DNA of 64,000 nt from Hofstenia miamia. Lineage: Eukaryota; Xenacoelomorpha; Acoela. The stretch is from contig SCFE01000082.1 of NCBI GenBank assembly GCA_004352715.1, forward strand, positions 1,679,538-1,743,537, read 5' to 3'. Shown here in pieces: positions 20,801 through 33,923 of this stretch. A model generated the notes under the pieces. That model did not search any database and had not been told where the DNA came from. It worked only from the letters and a program-made list of their open reading frames with translations. Position numbers and translations under genes: made by a program. Numbering within the stretch: the first letter of the stretch is position 1; each line of letters begins with the position of its first letter.

Positions 20801-23800
20801 AATAGTTGAATATGATATCATTAAATATTTCTTATGTTTGCTAGTTCTTATTTGATAAATCAGATGAAATAAGCGTTTCTTGGCTATTGACTATAAATTA
20901 ATTCTTAAGCTATTTTCTTGTTAAATATGACTTGTTAGCGTAAATTTCATTTGCTAATATACTTTTTTCTTTTAATTGGTTAAATACCATAATTTCTCTC
21001 GAAATAAATCAGATTTGACTGTCATAATGGTTGTTTACAGTATTTTATATTGTTAGACATTTTATCCTTTCGACATTTTTTAGGTAAACCGATTTTTTGC
21101 AAGTTTATAGGGTGTCCTAATATGAAGTAAAATATTATTAAACAAAATGTTAAAGATTAACAAAATTAAAAACAAAATGCAGTTTTATAGATAGTTTTTT
21201 CAAAAAAATCACTATAATTTTTAAAAAATTACTAACCCATCCTGTAATATTCATATCTAAAGAGAAAATTTCTCATTATGGAAGATTGACAGGGAATTTT
21301 GGGAAAATTGTTTTTGAATGTTATTTTTTGTGTTACTGCAAATAACTCAAAGTAAAAAATTTTAATTTTTGAATTTTTAATTTTGAGAAAAATGTTTTTT
21401 TAGTTGAAATTTTTAAAACTTTCCGCATTGGGCAGGACCAAAAAATTAGAATCTCCTTTCAAAACTGCGCATTTTGGTGTAAAAATCTTATTCACAGCTT
21501 CATTATATCCAAAGTTATTAAAGAAAATATCTTTTCTGAAAAATTTACTCAGCTCTGGCTAGCCTAGCTCAGCCAATATTGATCTTAGAGCTAAACATGT
21601 TGAGAAACAAAATTTTTTAGTGAAACAAAATTTACTACTTAAAAATTCAAATAGAGCTGTGATATCTTTAAAATTTTTGTTGCTATAGCCTGCTAAATTT
21701 AAACTATAATATCAAAAGGCCAACCCGGGTTTTCAAAATATTTTTTTTAAAATAATTTATGGCTGTGTGAAATTTTTGTCTTAAAATTTCTAACAATTCT
21801 GATCAAAATTCAGATCAAAAGTTTGAAAAAACGAAAAAAAAATTTTTAAAAAAGTTGTTTTTCAAGTAAATGGTATGGAAAATTAACAATTTCAGCCTAA
21901 TTAAAAAATTCTAATTGTGGGAATTTAAATAAACTTTTAATTTTCCAATTTCATTGGCAATTTTTGCGTGTGCTCTCTCCAAATATCATCAATGACAGCA
22001 AAAAAATTATTTCCCCGCTAGAGCGTGTAATTTTGACATGTTCAGGCTTGTAAAAAGCTTATAATATTTAGCTTGTGGAGTTCTATAGCTGCAATATTGA
22101 CAGAGCAATGGGCAAAAATGTGTTTTTCAAGAAATTTAGAGGATCTATAGGAAGCATTGACAATCAAAGTGGAGGCAGACAACTGATCGTCCAGAAACTG
22201 TTCTAGAAACGCTCAAAAGCTCAAGTGATCTTGTCACCTTTCCGTGTATAACTACACTTTTGCATATCTTTGCCACTCTTCCAGTTACCACTGCGAATGG
22301 AAAAAGATCTTTCAGTTCTCTGAAAGTTATCAAAACTGCCTTGGGATCCTATATGTCTCAAATAAGAATTGGCTCCCCTTTTATAAATTCTCTATACGCG
22401 CCTGTTTAGGTTAGCAAATATATGTTGTTTTAGTTCAATTATCTGAAAAATATATAATGTACAGTAACTAAGGTAAAATTATGTATTTAAGAAATTTTGA
22501 TAAATTATTGATTTATTACAGAAAGCACCAGAATAATATCAATATATTTACAAAATTGATCATGACAGGTGGACTTGAGTGTGCTACTAAATACTGTTGT
22601 TTAAATATTAGATTTAATGACTAAACTATTTTAGTTTTAACATAATGTAAGCTTGTAGTTGGCAAAGTAAAAAATAAAAATAGTATCTGATAATTATAAA
22701 AATATTCTTAACTGTAAATAGGTCTGAATTTTTATGTTGCTTCGATATTTATTTGTATGTGAATCAATGAGCAACAATACATTTACGAAATTTTCTGCAT
22801 TTCAGATAACTGCTAACGCCCAGTGATGGGCTTTCAAAAATAGAACCGCCACACAATTTGATCAACTGACCATGAACCAACTATTGATTCCTTTACCCGA
22901 CATGACCCGCCTATCAATTCATTTACCTGATTAACTTAAAAAAATAATGCTGCATTTTATCCAGTTTATCATACCCACAAAACCTGCTATATCAGCGTAA
23001 CCAACCCGAATCCAAATTACTGTACCTGAACCCAACCTGACCTGATACCTGACGTCGTTCTAGATTAGAAATAATCTGAAGTTTATTTAGAAAAAACTAG
23101 TGGTTGCAGAAATTGTTCTTAGAAACACCAGTTTTCTTCCACAACCATTCGCAACAGTTAAAAATGCATTGTGGATGTTGTTGGATTAGACGTTCACATT
23201 TCATGAATTATTCTACCCAACAATAAATATTTGCATGCCTCTGCATTTTTATGAGGTAGCAATTTGACCTTAGAATATTTCCACAAAGTCTTATGTCCCT
23301 GAGAATGAGACGTTGATACAGATTTAGCTGATATCTATAAAAGGATTCCATACATATATGAATTTTAATTGCATTTTACAAAAATGTTACTTGAAATATT
23401 GAAATTGAAACAATTTATAGCTAGTGAGTGCTCTTAGCACAATTAATAGTAGACGTTCAGCTCTACTTTTAATGAAGTGGTAAAATAAAATAAACAAAAG
23501 CAATAAAGAATAAAAATTATATTTCACAACAAACTTATTTGGATTTCCCATACAGGGGAATTATTTCGTCAAATTTTATAGATTTTAATTTGTATAAATC
23601 ATTACTTGCACAGTGACCTTAGACACATCTATTACAATGTTCAATATAATGTTATAATTGTATTCAACACATAATATATTTATTTATATTGGTTATAATT
23701 ACTGTTCCTACCTTAGCATTACTAATGAAAGTTGTTCCTAAATATATTTGTGAACCAATATGAAATGCATCTTTCAATAGTCTGAAATAAATATGATTGA

Positions 23801-23840
23801 AGAAAACATGAATACGGAATTTCAAACACAAAAAACATTT
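20800..23840. other. Non-coding AT-rich stretch
   Basis: No gene recognised. A patch at 22816-23060, beginning CAGTGATGGGC and rich in ACCCG/ACCTGA words, resembles a worn hAT-type non-autonomous element, but no matching terminal repeat was found at the far side. Confidence 0.4.
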
Positions 23841-23843
23841 GGA

Positions 23844-23846
<3 letters not shown>

Positions 23847-23882
<36 letters not shown>
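23847..23882. repeat. (TA)n microsatellite
   Basis: About 18 TA dinucleotides. Confidence 0.9.
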
Positions 23883-23886
<4 letters not shown>

Positions 23887-23996
23887 CTCCACGTTTGATA
23901 TCCCAAGGATTTGCAAATTTACTTTAAACCTATTTTAGGAATAGCACTAATATATAATACAATATATATAAAATATATATTTACAAAATAAAATAT

Positions 23997-24130
23997 TATA
24001 TATATATATATATATATATNNNNNNNNNNNNNNNNNNNNNNNNNNNNNNNNNNNNNNNNNNNNNNNNNNNNNNNNNNNNNNNNNNNNNNNNNNNNNNNNN
24101 NNNNNNNNNNNNNNNNNNNNNNNNNNNNNN

Positions 24131-24164
<34 letters not shown>

Positions 24165-24170
24165 ATATAT
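23997..24170. repeat. (TA)n tract around a 111-N gap
   Basis: TA repeats on both sides of a gap at 24020-24130. The right part ends at the terminus of the Tc1-like transposon, which therefore inserted in the tract. Confidence 0.9.
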
Positions 24171-25577
24171 ACAGTACTGGCCAAAATTTTGGGAACACTT
24201 TCCAAATTTAGAAATTTTTGTGTTTTACACTAAAAACGCAATGTAGAAACAATATAATAACACAATGTAGAAATAATATGATAACACCGCACAATGTAAA
24301 AACAATATGATAACATTGTGTAGAAAGTAAATAGTTAATTCAGAAAAACTCACTAATATTTTGTATGTCTGTCATTATTGGCCAAACACGCAGCAATGCG
24401 ATTTGACAATGACTCGACCAGCTTTCTACAATAATCATCAGTAATCTCCGTGCACCATACCACTTTAATTTGCTCCTTCAGATCGTCGAGTGATGTGCAA
24501 TGGCGCATCCTCAGACAGGTTTTTGATGTAATGCCAGCAATTTTCTATGACGTTGAGGTCTGGGGAGTTTCCCGGCCAGTTCTCAAGCAGCCGACAGTCT
24601 TGTGATGCAATCCACTGTTTCACAAATTTGGCACTGTGGCAAGGAGCACCATTTCATTGTAGTACAGATGTTCCGTGAAGCTGCATAAACATGGGAACTT
24701 TCTCCTGAAGTATTTTGAGGTAGGCCTTGGCTGTGACTGTCTCTTTGCAAGGAACAAAATGCAGACCAGCACGCCTATTCGCAGTTATAGCACCCCAAAT
24801 CATTACAGAAGATGCTGAGCAGACAGTTTGTTGCGTGTAACGTGTGTTGAATCTTTGGTTTCTTGGTCTTCGAACGTGTGGCCGGTATGATGTAAACTGG
24901 CAAATCTTGGATTTGTCACTAAGCATTACTTGATGCCGCATCTCAGGGGTGTAGTTTTGGTATTGCCTGCAGAAGCGCAACCGGTCTTGAATATTCTTTG
25001 AAGACAATCGGGGTTTGGCTGCAGGTTTGCACGATGGAAGGTCAAAGGTAGTATTCAATCGACGCTTAATGGTGTGTGTTGATACATTCTACACTACCAC
25101 ACCTAGATTTGCTTTGACTTCAGAAGATGAAGAGAATGGTTGATTGACGACATAACAGTGAATGAGGTGGTCAGTCTGAGGGGTTGTCACTTTTGGTCTT
25201 CCAGACTGCTTGCAAGAGGAAAAATTTTACAGTTGTTGATAGTGATTAACACTTATGGATACTGAAGATACTGACACGCCCATTCTAACAGCTATAGCGT
25301 GATAATTGTACCCCTCCTCGTGCAAACTATGAATTTGAGCACGTTTTGTTGATGAAATTTTACTACCACGGACCATATTTTAAACTATAATGATAGTGCT
25401 TTTTCAGTGAAAATATATTGTGCGTAAATCTAAAGTTGTCTTTATTTGATTGGCTAAATGAATCTGTTGTAAATTCTAAAAAAAAATTGGGAATTCTAGA
25501 AATTTTACGAAGTTTACAGGATATAGCCTACAACACGCCTTAGACAGGTTACTGTTCTCAAACTTTTGGCCAGTATT
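24171..25577 (-). mobile_element. Tc1-like transposon, about 1.4 kb
   Basis: Terminal inverted repeats: the left end begins with CAGTACTGGCCAAAATTTTGGGAACA, quoted here only for its core TACTGGCCAAAATTTTG. The right end at 25543-25577 reads, on the reverse strand, TACTGGCCAAAAGTTTGAGAACA, of which TACTGGCCAAAA is shared exactly. Both flanks are (TA)n, as expected for TA-target insertion. The size fits a nearly full-length Tc1 element with one transposase gene. Confidence 0.85.
24360..25376 (-). pseudogene. Tc1-like transposase, inactivated
   Basis: Starts at about 25376 with MVRGSKISSTKRAQIHSLHE and an N-terminal helix-turn-helix region (YHAIAVRMGVSVSSVS), then the linker SGRPKVTTP. The catalytic core keeps LSDKSKICQF (first core aspartate, with lysine for the usual glutamate after it), VMIWGAI, and PGNSPDLNVIENCW carrying the last acidic residue. 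The second aspartate, in the usual QDGAPCH box, reads stop-N-GAPCH, so an essential residue is lost next to a stop codon. Further stops lie in the N-terminal third. It would have cut and pasted the element at TA dinucleotides; it cannot now. Confidence 0.85.
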
Positions 25578-25589
25578 ATATATATATAT

Positions 25590-26840
25590 ATATATAAATT
25601 TTGTACTAGCATGAGCTGGGTCTGTTAATACATAGTAGAGAGCGCACTTTCTGTTCTGAAATTAACATTAATTGAGAACTAAATAATTAGTAACAACATG
25701 TAATTCCTATATGTTTGGGTTTCTTCCTGGAGTGGTGCAGATTACAACAAATAATGAAACCGTTTACTTTTGTTAACTGCTTTATTTGATATGTATTAAA
25801 ATACATGTTAAGAACTCTTTACCAAGTTCATAATAGTACACAATTACTTCGTCATCGCATTGAAGGAGAGGAAACTCTTGTAATTCACTAACGTTGTATT
25901 TAATTAAACATATATTAGTCACTGTTGACCACTATCACATCTCTTTCTTCTTTGCACAATGGTTGTTCTGACATGGAGTGTCTCAATTTAATGATAATTG
26001 ACTTATAATGAATTAACATTAACATCCACAATAACATTTTCATTAGTGAAATTTCAAATTGCAACAAAAGTATGCTAGGTAATAAAAGTTCATTTCTATA
26101 AAATTCCATCAAAAGATAATTAATTAGTCATCATTTTCTTAGTTCTTTTATTTCTGTTTTGATCTAATAAACACCTTAAGTATTTATCAGTGAAACACCA
26201 CCACCATTGCCATAAAGAAAATTAGTTAATCATAAACATAGCAAATATTCATTCTGAAATGATTATAAGAAAATAAGATCATTTTATGATAAGAATTTAA
26301 TGTAACTAAATTGTCTTGATTTGGTTAATTCCTCAATAACAATTTACAGGTATGACAAAATCACTTAGAGGTCTACCACTTAAATTTTTGTTAGATCGGA
26401 CAATCAACATTTATTATTTTAATATTTCACTTTGCTCAAAAGCTAAGTGATTAAATTTCTGCTGATTTGCTTAATGCCATATTTTAGGTGACCTGCAATA
26501 ACAAAATTGATAATATAATTACACTTAAAAATCAGTAAATACTAATTAAATTTAATATTGATTAAATATGCACTTCTATTCTAGAAGAGGTGCATTTGAG
26601 TTTGCACCCTTCAATCATCAATGAGGCTGACATGAATGCCTTTATGCTTGCATTCTGTCACATGCCCTCTCTAGCAAAGCATTTACTCAAGAAATTCTTC
26701 TCTCTGACCATGGACTAGTGTGTGCATCTCCTCAATTAGCTGTTCCACATTTGTGTTTTTCCATTGTACTGTCTGATAATACTGTTTCTTCATTAGTTTT
26801 AATATAATCTCCATTATTGTTAATTTCATTTCTTTCAGTG
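25590..26840. other. Non-coding stretch
   Basis: No gene recognised; the small frame at 25915-26112 has no protein features. AT-rich sequence between the Tc1 element and the gag-like remnant. Confidence 0.4.
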
Positions 26841-26849
26841 CTGTATTAA

Positions 26850-26936
26850 ACATTATCATTGTTCACAGTTTGTTTGTTCAATCTCTCTGTAAAAATCTCA
26901 AAGTATTTCTTGTGAAGCCATACTCTTTTTATTGCT

Positions 26937-26974
<38 letters not shown>

Positions 26975-29000
26975 ATGCCCATTGATCACTGCTGAGTGCC
27001 CCAGCAAAACATTTAGTTTGCTGTCCAGATAAAAGACTTTAAATGCTTTTGCTAGTCTGGTGCAATTTGTCAAATCCTTGAAGAAGAAAAGAAGAAACTT
27101 ATGGTATCTCTAATATCTTTCTCTGTCATCTTCTTGGAGTGGTTCTTATTTCCTCCTATCATCATAATAATTTCAATACTTTTCAATATATCATAGTATT
27201 TGTTTTCATTTCCCCACATAACTAGCTATACCAGATTGTTCAATCCTGTATGTAGAATTATTGTCCTTGTTGTTGTGGCTTCTATTGTTTCCTTTGCTAA
27301 TTTAAATTGTTCATAAATCTCTTTTCTGTCTTTAAAAAGATGGTATGGAGTTACATCTCCTTCAATGAATATGCACTCTATGTTTTTGCCTTTGATTGCT
27401 ATCTTTCAGGATCTTATATATGCTAGCTTGTTTGTAAACTCTTTCACCCTTTCTAAACTTCCAGTGTATGAACTTTCTTCCAACTTGGGAATTTTCACTA
27501 GTGGCTTGTCTTTTATCTTCTACCTTGGCATTATTATTGGTATCCTTAATATTGGTGTGGTCTGCCACAAACAGTTCTTTCTTCATCATTTTTTCCTGTA
27601 CCTCCTCTGTTCCTCTTGTCACTCCAGCTCTTACTATTGTGATTGTTGATGGATAGTTTGCTTTACACTGGGTCACTACATCCCAAGACTTAGTGGAAAG
27701 CCCAATTTTTCTTAGCCTCTGTGCATCTTCATGTCCATGTCTTACTGTTAGGTTTGCTACAATGCATTCAACATCTATTCCCATTTGATTTTCCAGCTTG
27801 ACTAGCTCATCCAGCTCATTTTCAGTACATGCTTCTGTGTGAATGTATCTTAGCACTGATTTCAACAGTGATTCCTTCAGATGTTTGTAATACCTTTCTG
27901 TTATTTTATCCTTTGTTTGCTGTTGTATCACCATTTGAATAAGATAGCAATTATCTGTAGCCTCTATCCACTGAAGTGCGTGGGTGGTATCATCACATTC
28001 CATTTTTCTATATTCACCCCGTCAACTATTCTCTGGATTTGTTGTAACATCTCAATTGTTGAAGAGCTTAGGAGGAAGTCTTCCTAGTTGAAATCACTTT
28101 GGATTTTTGGTACTACCTCTATTATGTCCACTATATTGTCTCTGTTATTCACGGTTGATGTTTCAGTATCTATGTGAATGAACATCTTGGGTAATCTGTC
28201 AAAAACTTCTCCATTGATGTCCAAGATTTCATTCTCACTTGTATCCTCTGTATCTTATGAACAATTTCTCTCATGTTCCCATGTTGTTGTCTTATTACCA
28301 TTGCTTTAGTTAACCAGGCTTTCTTTTAAACTGCCATAGATGTAAATCCACTGTTGCTCCCTAAATGTATTTTCACACCCTTTCTGAGAGGATGTTGTTT
28401 CTGTTTGGCATATTTCTAGCTTATTCATTATCTGAATTATCAAAATTTTCTCTATTGGCAATTCACTTTTCTCAATCCTCATGAATAGTTTTTCTAACTG
28501 AGCAATCACTTTCTTACTTTTAACTTTGGAAGAACTGAGCTTTACATTTACTTTCTTAATGTTCGGAAGTATTGGCAACACTGCAATTTCACTACATTTG
28601 TTGCTTGAAATTCAAATTCTAGTTTTTCTATGCATTGGGGTTCTTTTGTCATCATCAGTTAGGAATATTGCTATAATCCATGCTGTGCATCTGTATTTGA
28701 TTACTGGGCAGTTTATTTCTTGAAATATATTTCTAAACATGACTTTTGCTTGTAATCTCTAGCTATGCTCAATCTCTTTTAGTATCTTCACTATGGTGTC
28801 TTTCCATAGGTGATTTCTATCTTTTGCCAATCTTCATCCATTGGTTTTTCTGACTTCATATCATACCACACCTGCTGTGTCACTTTGAGGAACTACTTTC
28901 TCTGGTTCAGACTGTATCACATGTGGACATCTGTTATTTCTTCCAGTTGTATCTCAAGGCATAATCTGTTTGTATGGTCAAATAAAGAGAAATTGAGGAC
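26850..29000 (-). pseudogene. Gag-like gene of an LTR element, broken
   Basis: Best frame 28003-27362 (213 codons): DDTTHALQWIEATDNCYLIQ, KDKITERYYKHLKESLLKSV, RYIHTEACTENELDELVKLE, then a basic tail. A second frame (28581-28306) lies upstream and coding traces continue downstream to about 26850 (IEGDVTPYHLFKDRKEIYEQ). It is clearly related to the plus-strand ORF at 34691-35086: NIEK/NLEKW, ITWVDTDD versus LQWIEATD, and L.K.....TEA.T..E. Helical, with no zinc knuckle seen. I call it gag-like because both copies sit beside gypsy-type pol genes, but the family is not one I can name. Several stops and an (ATC)n expansion interrupt it. Confidence 0.45.
26938..26974. repeat. (ATC)n microsatellite
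   Basis: About 12 ATC units inside the gag-like remnant; encodes a run of methionines on the minus strand. Confidence 0.9.
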
Positions 29001-29029
29001 ACAACTAAGACTAGTAGCACAATAATTTG

Positions 29030-30110
29030 ATTAAATGTAAACACACAATTATTATCATTTGATTATTTTGTACAATTTTTAGATAGTGCAGTTTGATATT
29101 AATTACATTGGCAAAATAGTTTGGCAAAATAACAAAAGACGAACTCACATGCACTAATTAATGCTGATGTTGCATTATACTAGCAGACAAGGAAAAGGCA
29201 GGAAAATTGTCAACAACATTAATGAACAGGTACTTGCCAATTGTTTAATTGTTTACAAGAATTTGATATAAATATATAGTAATAAATGTGATTGTGATGA
29301 ACAAATTTTACTGGATTTACTCTGTTAATTTTATTCAAGTTGTTTAATTACATTGATGGAAAGCTAAATATTTGAGCATGAGAGTAGTCTGCAGGTGGTC
29401 CCCAGATATGGCTAAAGGAATTTGGGAGCAGCTGCACAACCCAGCCTTTCATCAGTGCAGTGCAGCCAGCAGCCAGGACTTCCAACATGCTCTTAAGTTA
29501 AGTTTACTATTAGGGCTTTTTATCTGTTATAGCTTTCCCTTCAATCAATTTGCAAATAAGAAATGTCACTTATAAGTTACTATAGGCAAACCCTTTTTAG
29601 ATCCAAATTCTTTTGTTCCAATAATTGAACTTATTATACATATGAGGTGCCTCAGAGCCCTGATCACTGCCAGTCTGCTGATTTGTTTATAGTGTTACAT
29701 TATCAGATTGTATCTCAACTGACCACTAACTATCCACCACCTTTCATTTCATATTTTCTGCTGGTGGCATTGATTGCTCACATGTACATAGTGCTCTCAT
29801 GTACACTTATAAATGTATGACATTATATGTAGGGAATTATAACAAGCAAACACATCCCAGTTGCACTATCAATCTTTATGTACTCAATGCTAATAACAAG
29901 GATAATCAATGCACAAAATTAATAGGTTACAAATTGCACACTATCACTGAGAACACTATCCATGTATTGTGAGTCACATTGGTGAACCAAGTTGGAATTC
30001 TCTTCTCTTGCATTAATCTGCATCAGGTCTCAACCCTCTACCATCACATACTCCCAACCTAAACAGATTGTGAAAGTAAATAGGACCAGAATTGTCAGCT
30101 TAATAATAAT
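29030..30110. other. Spacer before plus-strand gypsy element
   Basis: No clear gene. It should hold the LTR of the gag-like element and the 5' part of the plus-strand element, but I found no matching LTR pair. The frame at 29992-30180 may be the ragged beginning of the protease-RT linker region. Confidence 0.35.
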
Positions 30111-30119
30111 ACAATTTGA

Positions 30120-32290
30120 TCAGGAGTGGTTATTGAATCCCTCAACCCCTTGTATGCAAGAAAAAGGAGAACTGTCATAGCAATTATGCTCCAATTAAGG
30201 GTTGACATGATTCTACATGGCAACCATTACAGGCACCCAACAATGCAAGTAGAAAACAATCCTGGGTTAAGATACATTTCTTTTCAAGAAACAACCAGAA
30301 AAAATTTATTCAAGAGGATGTATATCTTATCAACCAAATACTGGAAATCTTCAATTTTGGTGAAATCAGCACAGGCAAAGCTGTAGGAGAAACACAACCA
30401 CAGATGAACCAATACATCTACCATGTAGAAGAGTGCCAGAGCATCTACAACAAAATTTGAGTCTTTTGTCTGCCAATATGGTGGCTAAAAATAATGGAAG
30501 TGATTTTGCCCCCCCTTTTTGTTTGGTCAAAATTAATAGTATCAACAAATACTAATTCCTAATCAATTGCAGTGATATTACTTGGTTGCAACATACAAAC
30601 TAATTTAAGATGATAATAACTTTTTACAATCCATTTTAATCACATTCAAATTCGATATTAGTTCTTGTAATCAACTTTCTTCTTTAGCAGCTTATTTGTT
30701 TGGATGATGCTATAGTTTGTTATTTTTAATACATGTGAGATAATGATTGGTAGTCAGTTAAATGAAAATAAAAACCCCTATTCCTAACCTAAGTGCACTT
30801 TCATGGCTTGGCACAAGGAACCTAAAATCATTCCTGTGATGGATCCAAATCATTACTAAACACAGCTTGTTTAGCTTGACATTGTATTAACTAATCAAAC
30901 CATAATAAGAAATCAATGTAAGATTTCCAAAGACATTTCTTTATTGTTACAATGAAATTGAATCTATTTAAATTCACTTGAAAAAGTACCTGGTGATTTT
31001 GAATTTTAAATCTACCATCCACCAAGATGGCAGCTAAAAATAATGGAAGCAACTGTGCCCCCTTGCTTTAGTCAAAGTCATAATATTGACAAATACTAAT
31101 TTGTAATTAATTACACTGTTGTTTCTTGGTTGCAATATGCAAACTAATTTAAGATGATACTAAATTTCATAATACATTTCTAATCATATCTAAATTTGAA
31201 CTTAAGTTCTTTTTATTGACTTTCTTCCTTAGCAGCTTATATTTGTTTGGATGATGCTACAAAATCCTAAATGAACTGATAGATAACAAGATCATTAGAC
31301 CTAGCAAAAGCTCCTATGCAGGAACCATGGTGTTCATCAAGCAAGGGAACAAATACAGACTCTGCATAGATTTTAGAAAACTAAGTGATAACACCAAAAA
31401 AGATGCATATCCTCTCTCAAGGATTGACAACATAATATACAAAGCTAGCAAACACAAATACTATACCTGCTTAGATTTATGCAAAGCATATTGGCAGGTC
31501 CCAATGGAACTAAACAACATGGAAAAAACTGCCTTCATAAGACCTTACAGGTCGTTTGAATGGATGTATATGGCATTTGGGTTATGCAACAAACCAGCCA
31601 CATTCCAAACATATGCCACAAAAGTACTCAAACAAAACAATAGGAAAGTGGAAGACAGAATAAATGCATACATAGATGACATATTAATAGCAATTGATAC
31701 AATACCCAAATGCATTGACAAATTTGGACAGAACACTTGAAATCCTACACAACACAGGACTAAGAGTAAATGGAAAGAAATGTGAAATTCTAAAAACACA
31801 AGTCATGTCTCTATGAAGAGAAATTGAAAAAGGAAGAATAAAGAGGAAAAATAATGCCAAGGAGATGATACAAAACATAAGTAGCCCTAAAGCAAAAAAG
31901 ATCTCCAAAAAATAATGGGTTTCATCAATTACTATGGATCATTCATACCAAATGTGGCCCAAAAGACAAACAAAATGACAGCTTTACTGAAAAAGTTGAT
32001 GATATTCAAATGGATATGGAAGGAACAAGTGCAACTCCACAACATAAAAAACGAACTTACTAAGTTACCATTGCTCAACACCCCAGAATACAACAAAGAA
32101 TTCATACTAGACTGTGACGCCAGCAACATAGCAATACCTGCATGTCTAAGCCAAATAAAGAACAACAAAGAGGCACCAATACAGTTCCTTAGCAGAAAAT
32201 TAAAGGAAAGCAAAGAGAACTATGGATCAGCAAAACTAGAAATACTAGCACTAGTATTAAGAAATTTCAATACTTTCTAATAGGACAAAC
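30120..32290 (+). pseudogene. Gypsy-like pol: linker, reverse transcriptase, RNase H
   Basis: The protease-RT linker can be followed from about 30240 to 30456 (IQEDVYLINQILEIFNFGEI, YIYHVEECQSIYNKI). It is then cut by an 802-bp insert and resumes at 31266 as LNELIDNKIIRPSKSSYAGT. The RT frame 31327-31740 has KYRLCIDFRKLS, YYTCLDLCKAYWQVPM with the first catalytic aspartate, FGLCNKPATFQ and the catalytic YIDD box at 31669-31680. After a frameshift the connection and RNase H follow (FILDCDASNIAIPACLSQIK, YGSAKLEILALV, KVCTDNSGLAWL) with its acidic residues kept. Stops near 31815, 31915 and 32280 break it. A Ty3/gypsy-type polymerase; the closest relative in the window is the minus-strand element at 36.5-38.6 kb. 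Confidence 0.85.
30457..31258. mobile_element. 802-bp insert with terminal direct repeats inside pol
   Basis: Flanked by a 7-bp target duplication ACAAAAT (30450-30456 and 31259-31265). Removing the insert and one copy of the duplication rejoins the pol frame exactly. Its two ends are direct repeats of about 255-260 bp (30457-30711 and 30999-31258), roughly three-quarters identical, both ending TTGTTTGGATGATGCT. The 287-bp centre has no ORF. Structure recalls a TRIM-type LTR element or a dimeric short repeat, but it lacks TG...CA ends. Element class unknown. Confidence 0.75.
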
Positions 32291-32699
32291 ATTTAAAGTA
32301 TGCACAGATAATAGTGGCTTAGCATGGCTCAAGAAATACTCCTGAGATAAATCTTCCATAGTCTCAAGATAGATAGAATACCTCAACAAATTCAAGTTCA
32401 CAATCAAACATAGAAAAGGAATGTTACATAAAAACCCAGACTACAGGACAGCACTATCAGAATACCAAAAAGATATATAAAATACAGAGGGAGAAAGAAA
32501 ACAATTCAAATTCCTACCCCATAATGAGTATGAAAACCTACCAGACATCAATGCTGACAAAAATGGGAAAATGATAATGCCTATAATAATAAAAGAGGAA
32601 ATAACTGAAACCAAAATCATTGAAAAACAACTCACCAACATCATTTTAAAAGAAATAATAGAAAAAATAAACAATGAATAGAAATCACTAGGAAAAACA

Positions 32700-33645
32700 C
32701 AGAACAGCTACTTTAAAAAATATGCATGGAAGATAAACAATAACAGACTACTATATGTACAAGGAAAGTCACCAAGAATAGCAATACCAGAATATTTTAA
32801 AAGAGAATTAGTCAAGAAAGTACATGAAAATCGTCATATGGGAATAATACAAATGGAATCAACATTCAATGAACACTTCATAATGATAGCAATAAGAAAG
32901 GCAGTGGAATATGTAATAAATAAATGTACAACATGCCTAATTAACAACAAAACTCACTTCCCACTACTCCCAGCAGTGCTAGAAAATATAAAGAGCAATG
33001 ACACCAAATCAAATAGTGCACACAGACAGAAAAACTGTCACAAGACAATGAAGGTTATCAATATATTTTAGTACTAGTGGAAAACGTCACTAAGTATGCC
33101 CGAATGATACCTCTAAGCTCCACTACAGCAAAAATCGTAGCAAAAAAATAATAAAAGAATGGATACTGAAATTCAGCCCAATGGAAATGATTGTATCTGA
33201 CTTTGGAGTTCAATTTGAGAGTAAATAATTTGAAGAAATGACAAAACTAATGGAAATAATAACAGAAAAAACTACGGCATATCACCTGCAAGCAAGCAGA
33301 GCAGTTGAAAGACTGAATAGAACTATGATCAAATTAATAAGAGTACTAACTTCAAGAGTCAGAGGAAGAGATTGGCGCAAAGTTATTGAAACAGCAGAAT
33401 ATTTCCACAATACATTTGTACACACAACTGCAGGAGTGACACCATACAAAGCCATGTATGGCAGAGAGGAAGCAATGCCTATATCAATGCAATGTCACTC
33501 ATACTCTGACAAACCAGACAATGCATATATAAAGACAATAAAAAATCAAATCACAGGAATACATGACAAGAACAGAACTTCAACAAGAAAATATATGGTA
33601 AACCACACAAGATGGGGGACAAGGTCTATGCATACACACTATTGA
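32700..33645 (+). pseudogene. Gypsy-like integrase, broken
   Basis: The N-terminal zinc-binding part is at about 32760-32950 (KVHENRHMGIIQ ... CTTC). The catalytic core has lost the region of the first aspartate to frame changes near 33070 (traces: LVLVENVTKYARMIPL). SDFGVQFES at 33197 carries the second acidic residue, and frame 33238-33645 has SRAVERLNRTMIKLIR with the conserved glutamate and the VTPYKAMYGRE motif typical of gypsy integrases. It would insert the cDNA copy. It follows RNase H in the usual gypsy order. Confidence 0.8.
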
Positions 33646-33923
33646 GAACACAAGACATAAACCAAGTGAGAAAACTAAAAACACAGTGGGCAGGGCCATT
33701 CACCATCCCACAAACCTTACCAAATAACAATTATAAAATAGACAACAGAAGGGTATTACACTTCCAAAACCTGAAAAGGTCAACAATAGACATAGAACAA
33801 GTAACACTAGACAATAATGCAGAATTCAAAATTATAAAGAATAATGATGGCATATATAATGAAATGCAAGGATTGGATAGTGTAGCAGAGAAAGAATTCA
33901 AAGAAGAATACACACCTCAATGA
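33612..33923 (+). pseudogene. Integrase C-terminal domain
   Basis: Continues the integrase in an overlapping frame: MGDKVYAYTLLRTQD, RKLKTQWAGPFTIPQTLPN (the GPF/Y module), NRRVLHFQNLKRSTID. It ends in an acidic tail at 33923. No chromodomain is evident. The minus-strand element has a matching region (36894-36565, DNKKITHFQNIKRTSRNIEH), which shows that the two belong to related families. Confidence 0.75.

Noticed and set aside
22816-23060. Complete hAT MITE starting CAGTGATGGGC
   Set aside because: No complementary right end or 8-bp target duplication.
23664-24205. Frames with IYIYIY repeats
   Set aside because: Translations of (TA)n microsatellite.
26936-26976. Possible polymethionine or polyhistidine tract of a gene
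   Set aside because: Only an (ATC)n microsatellite within a dead element.
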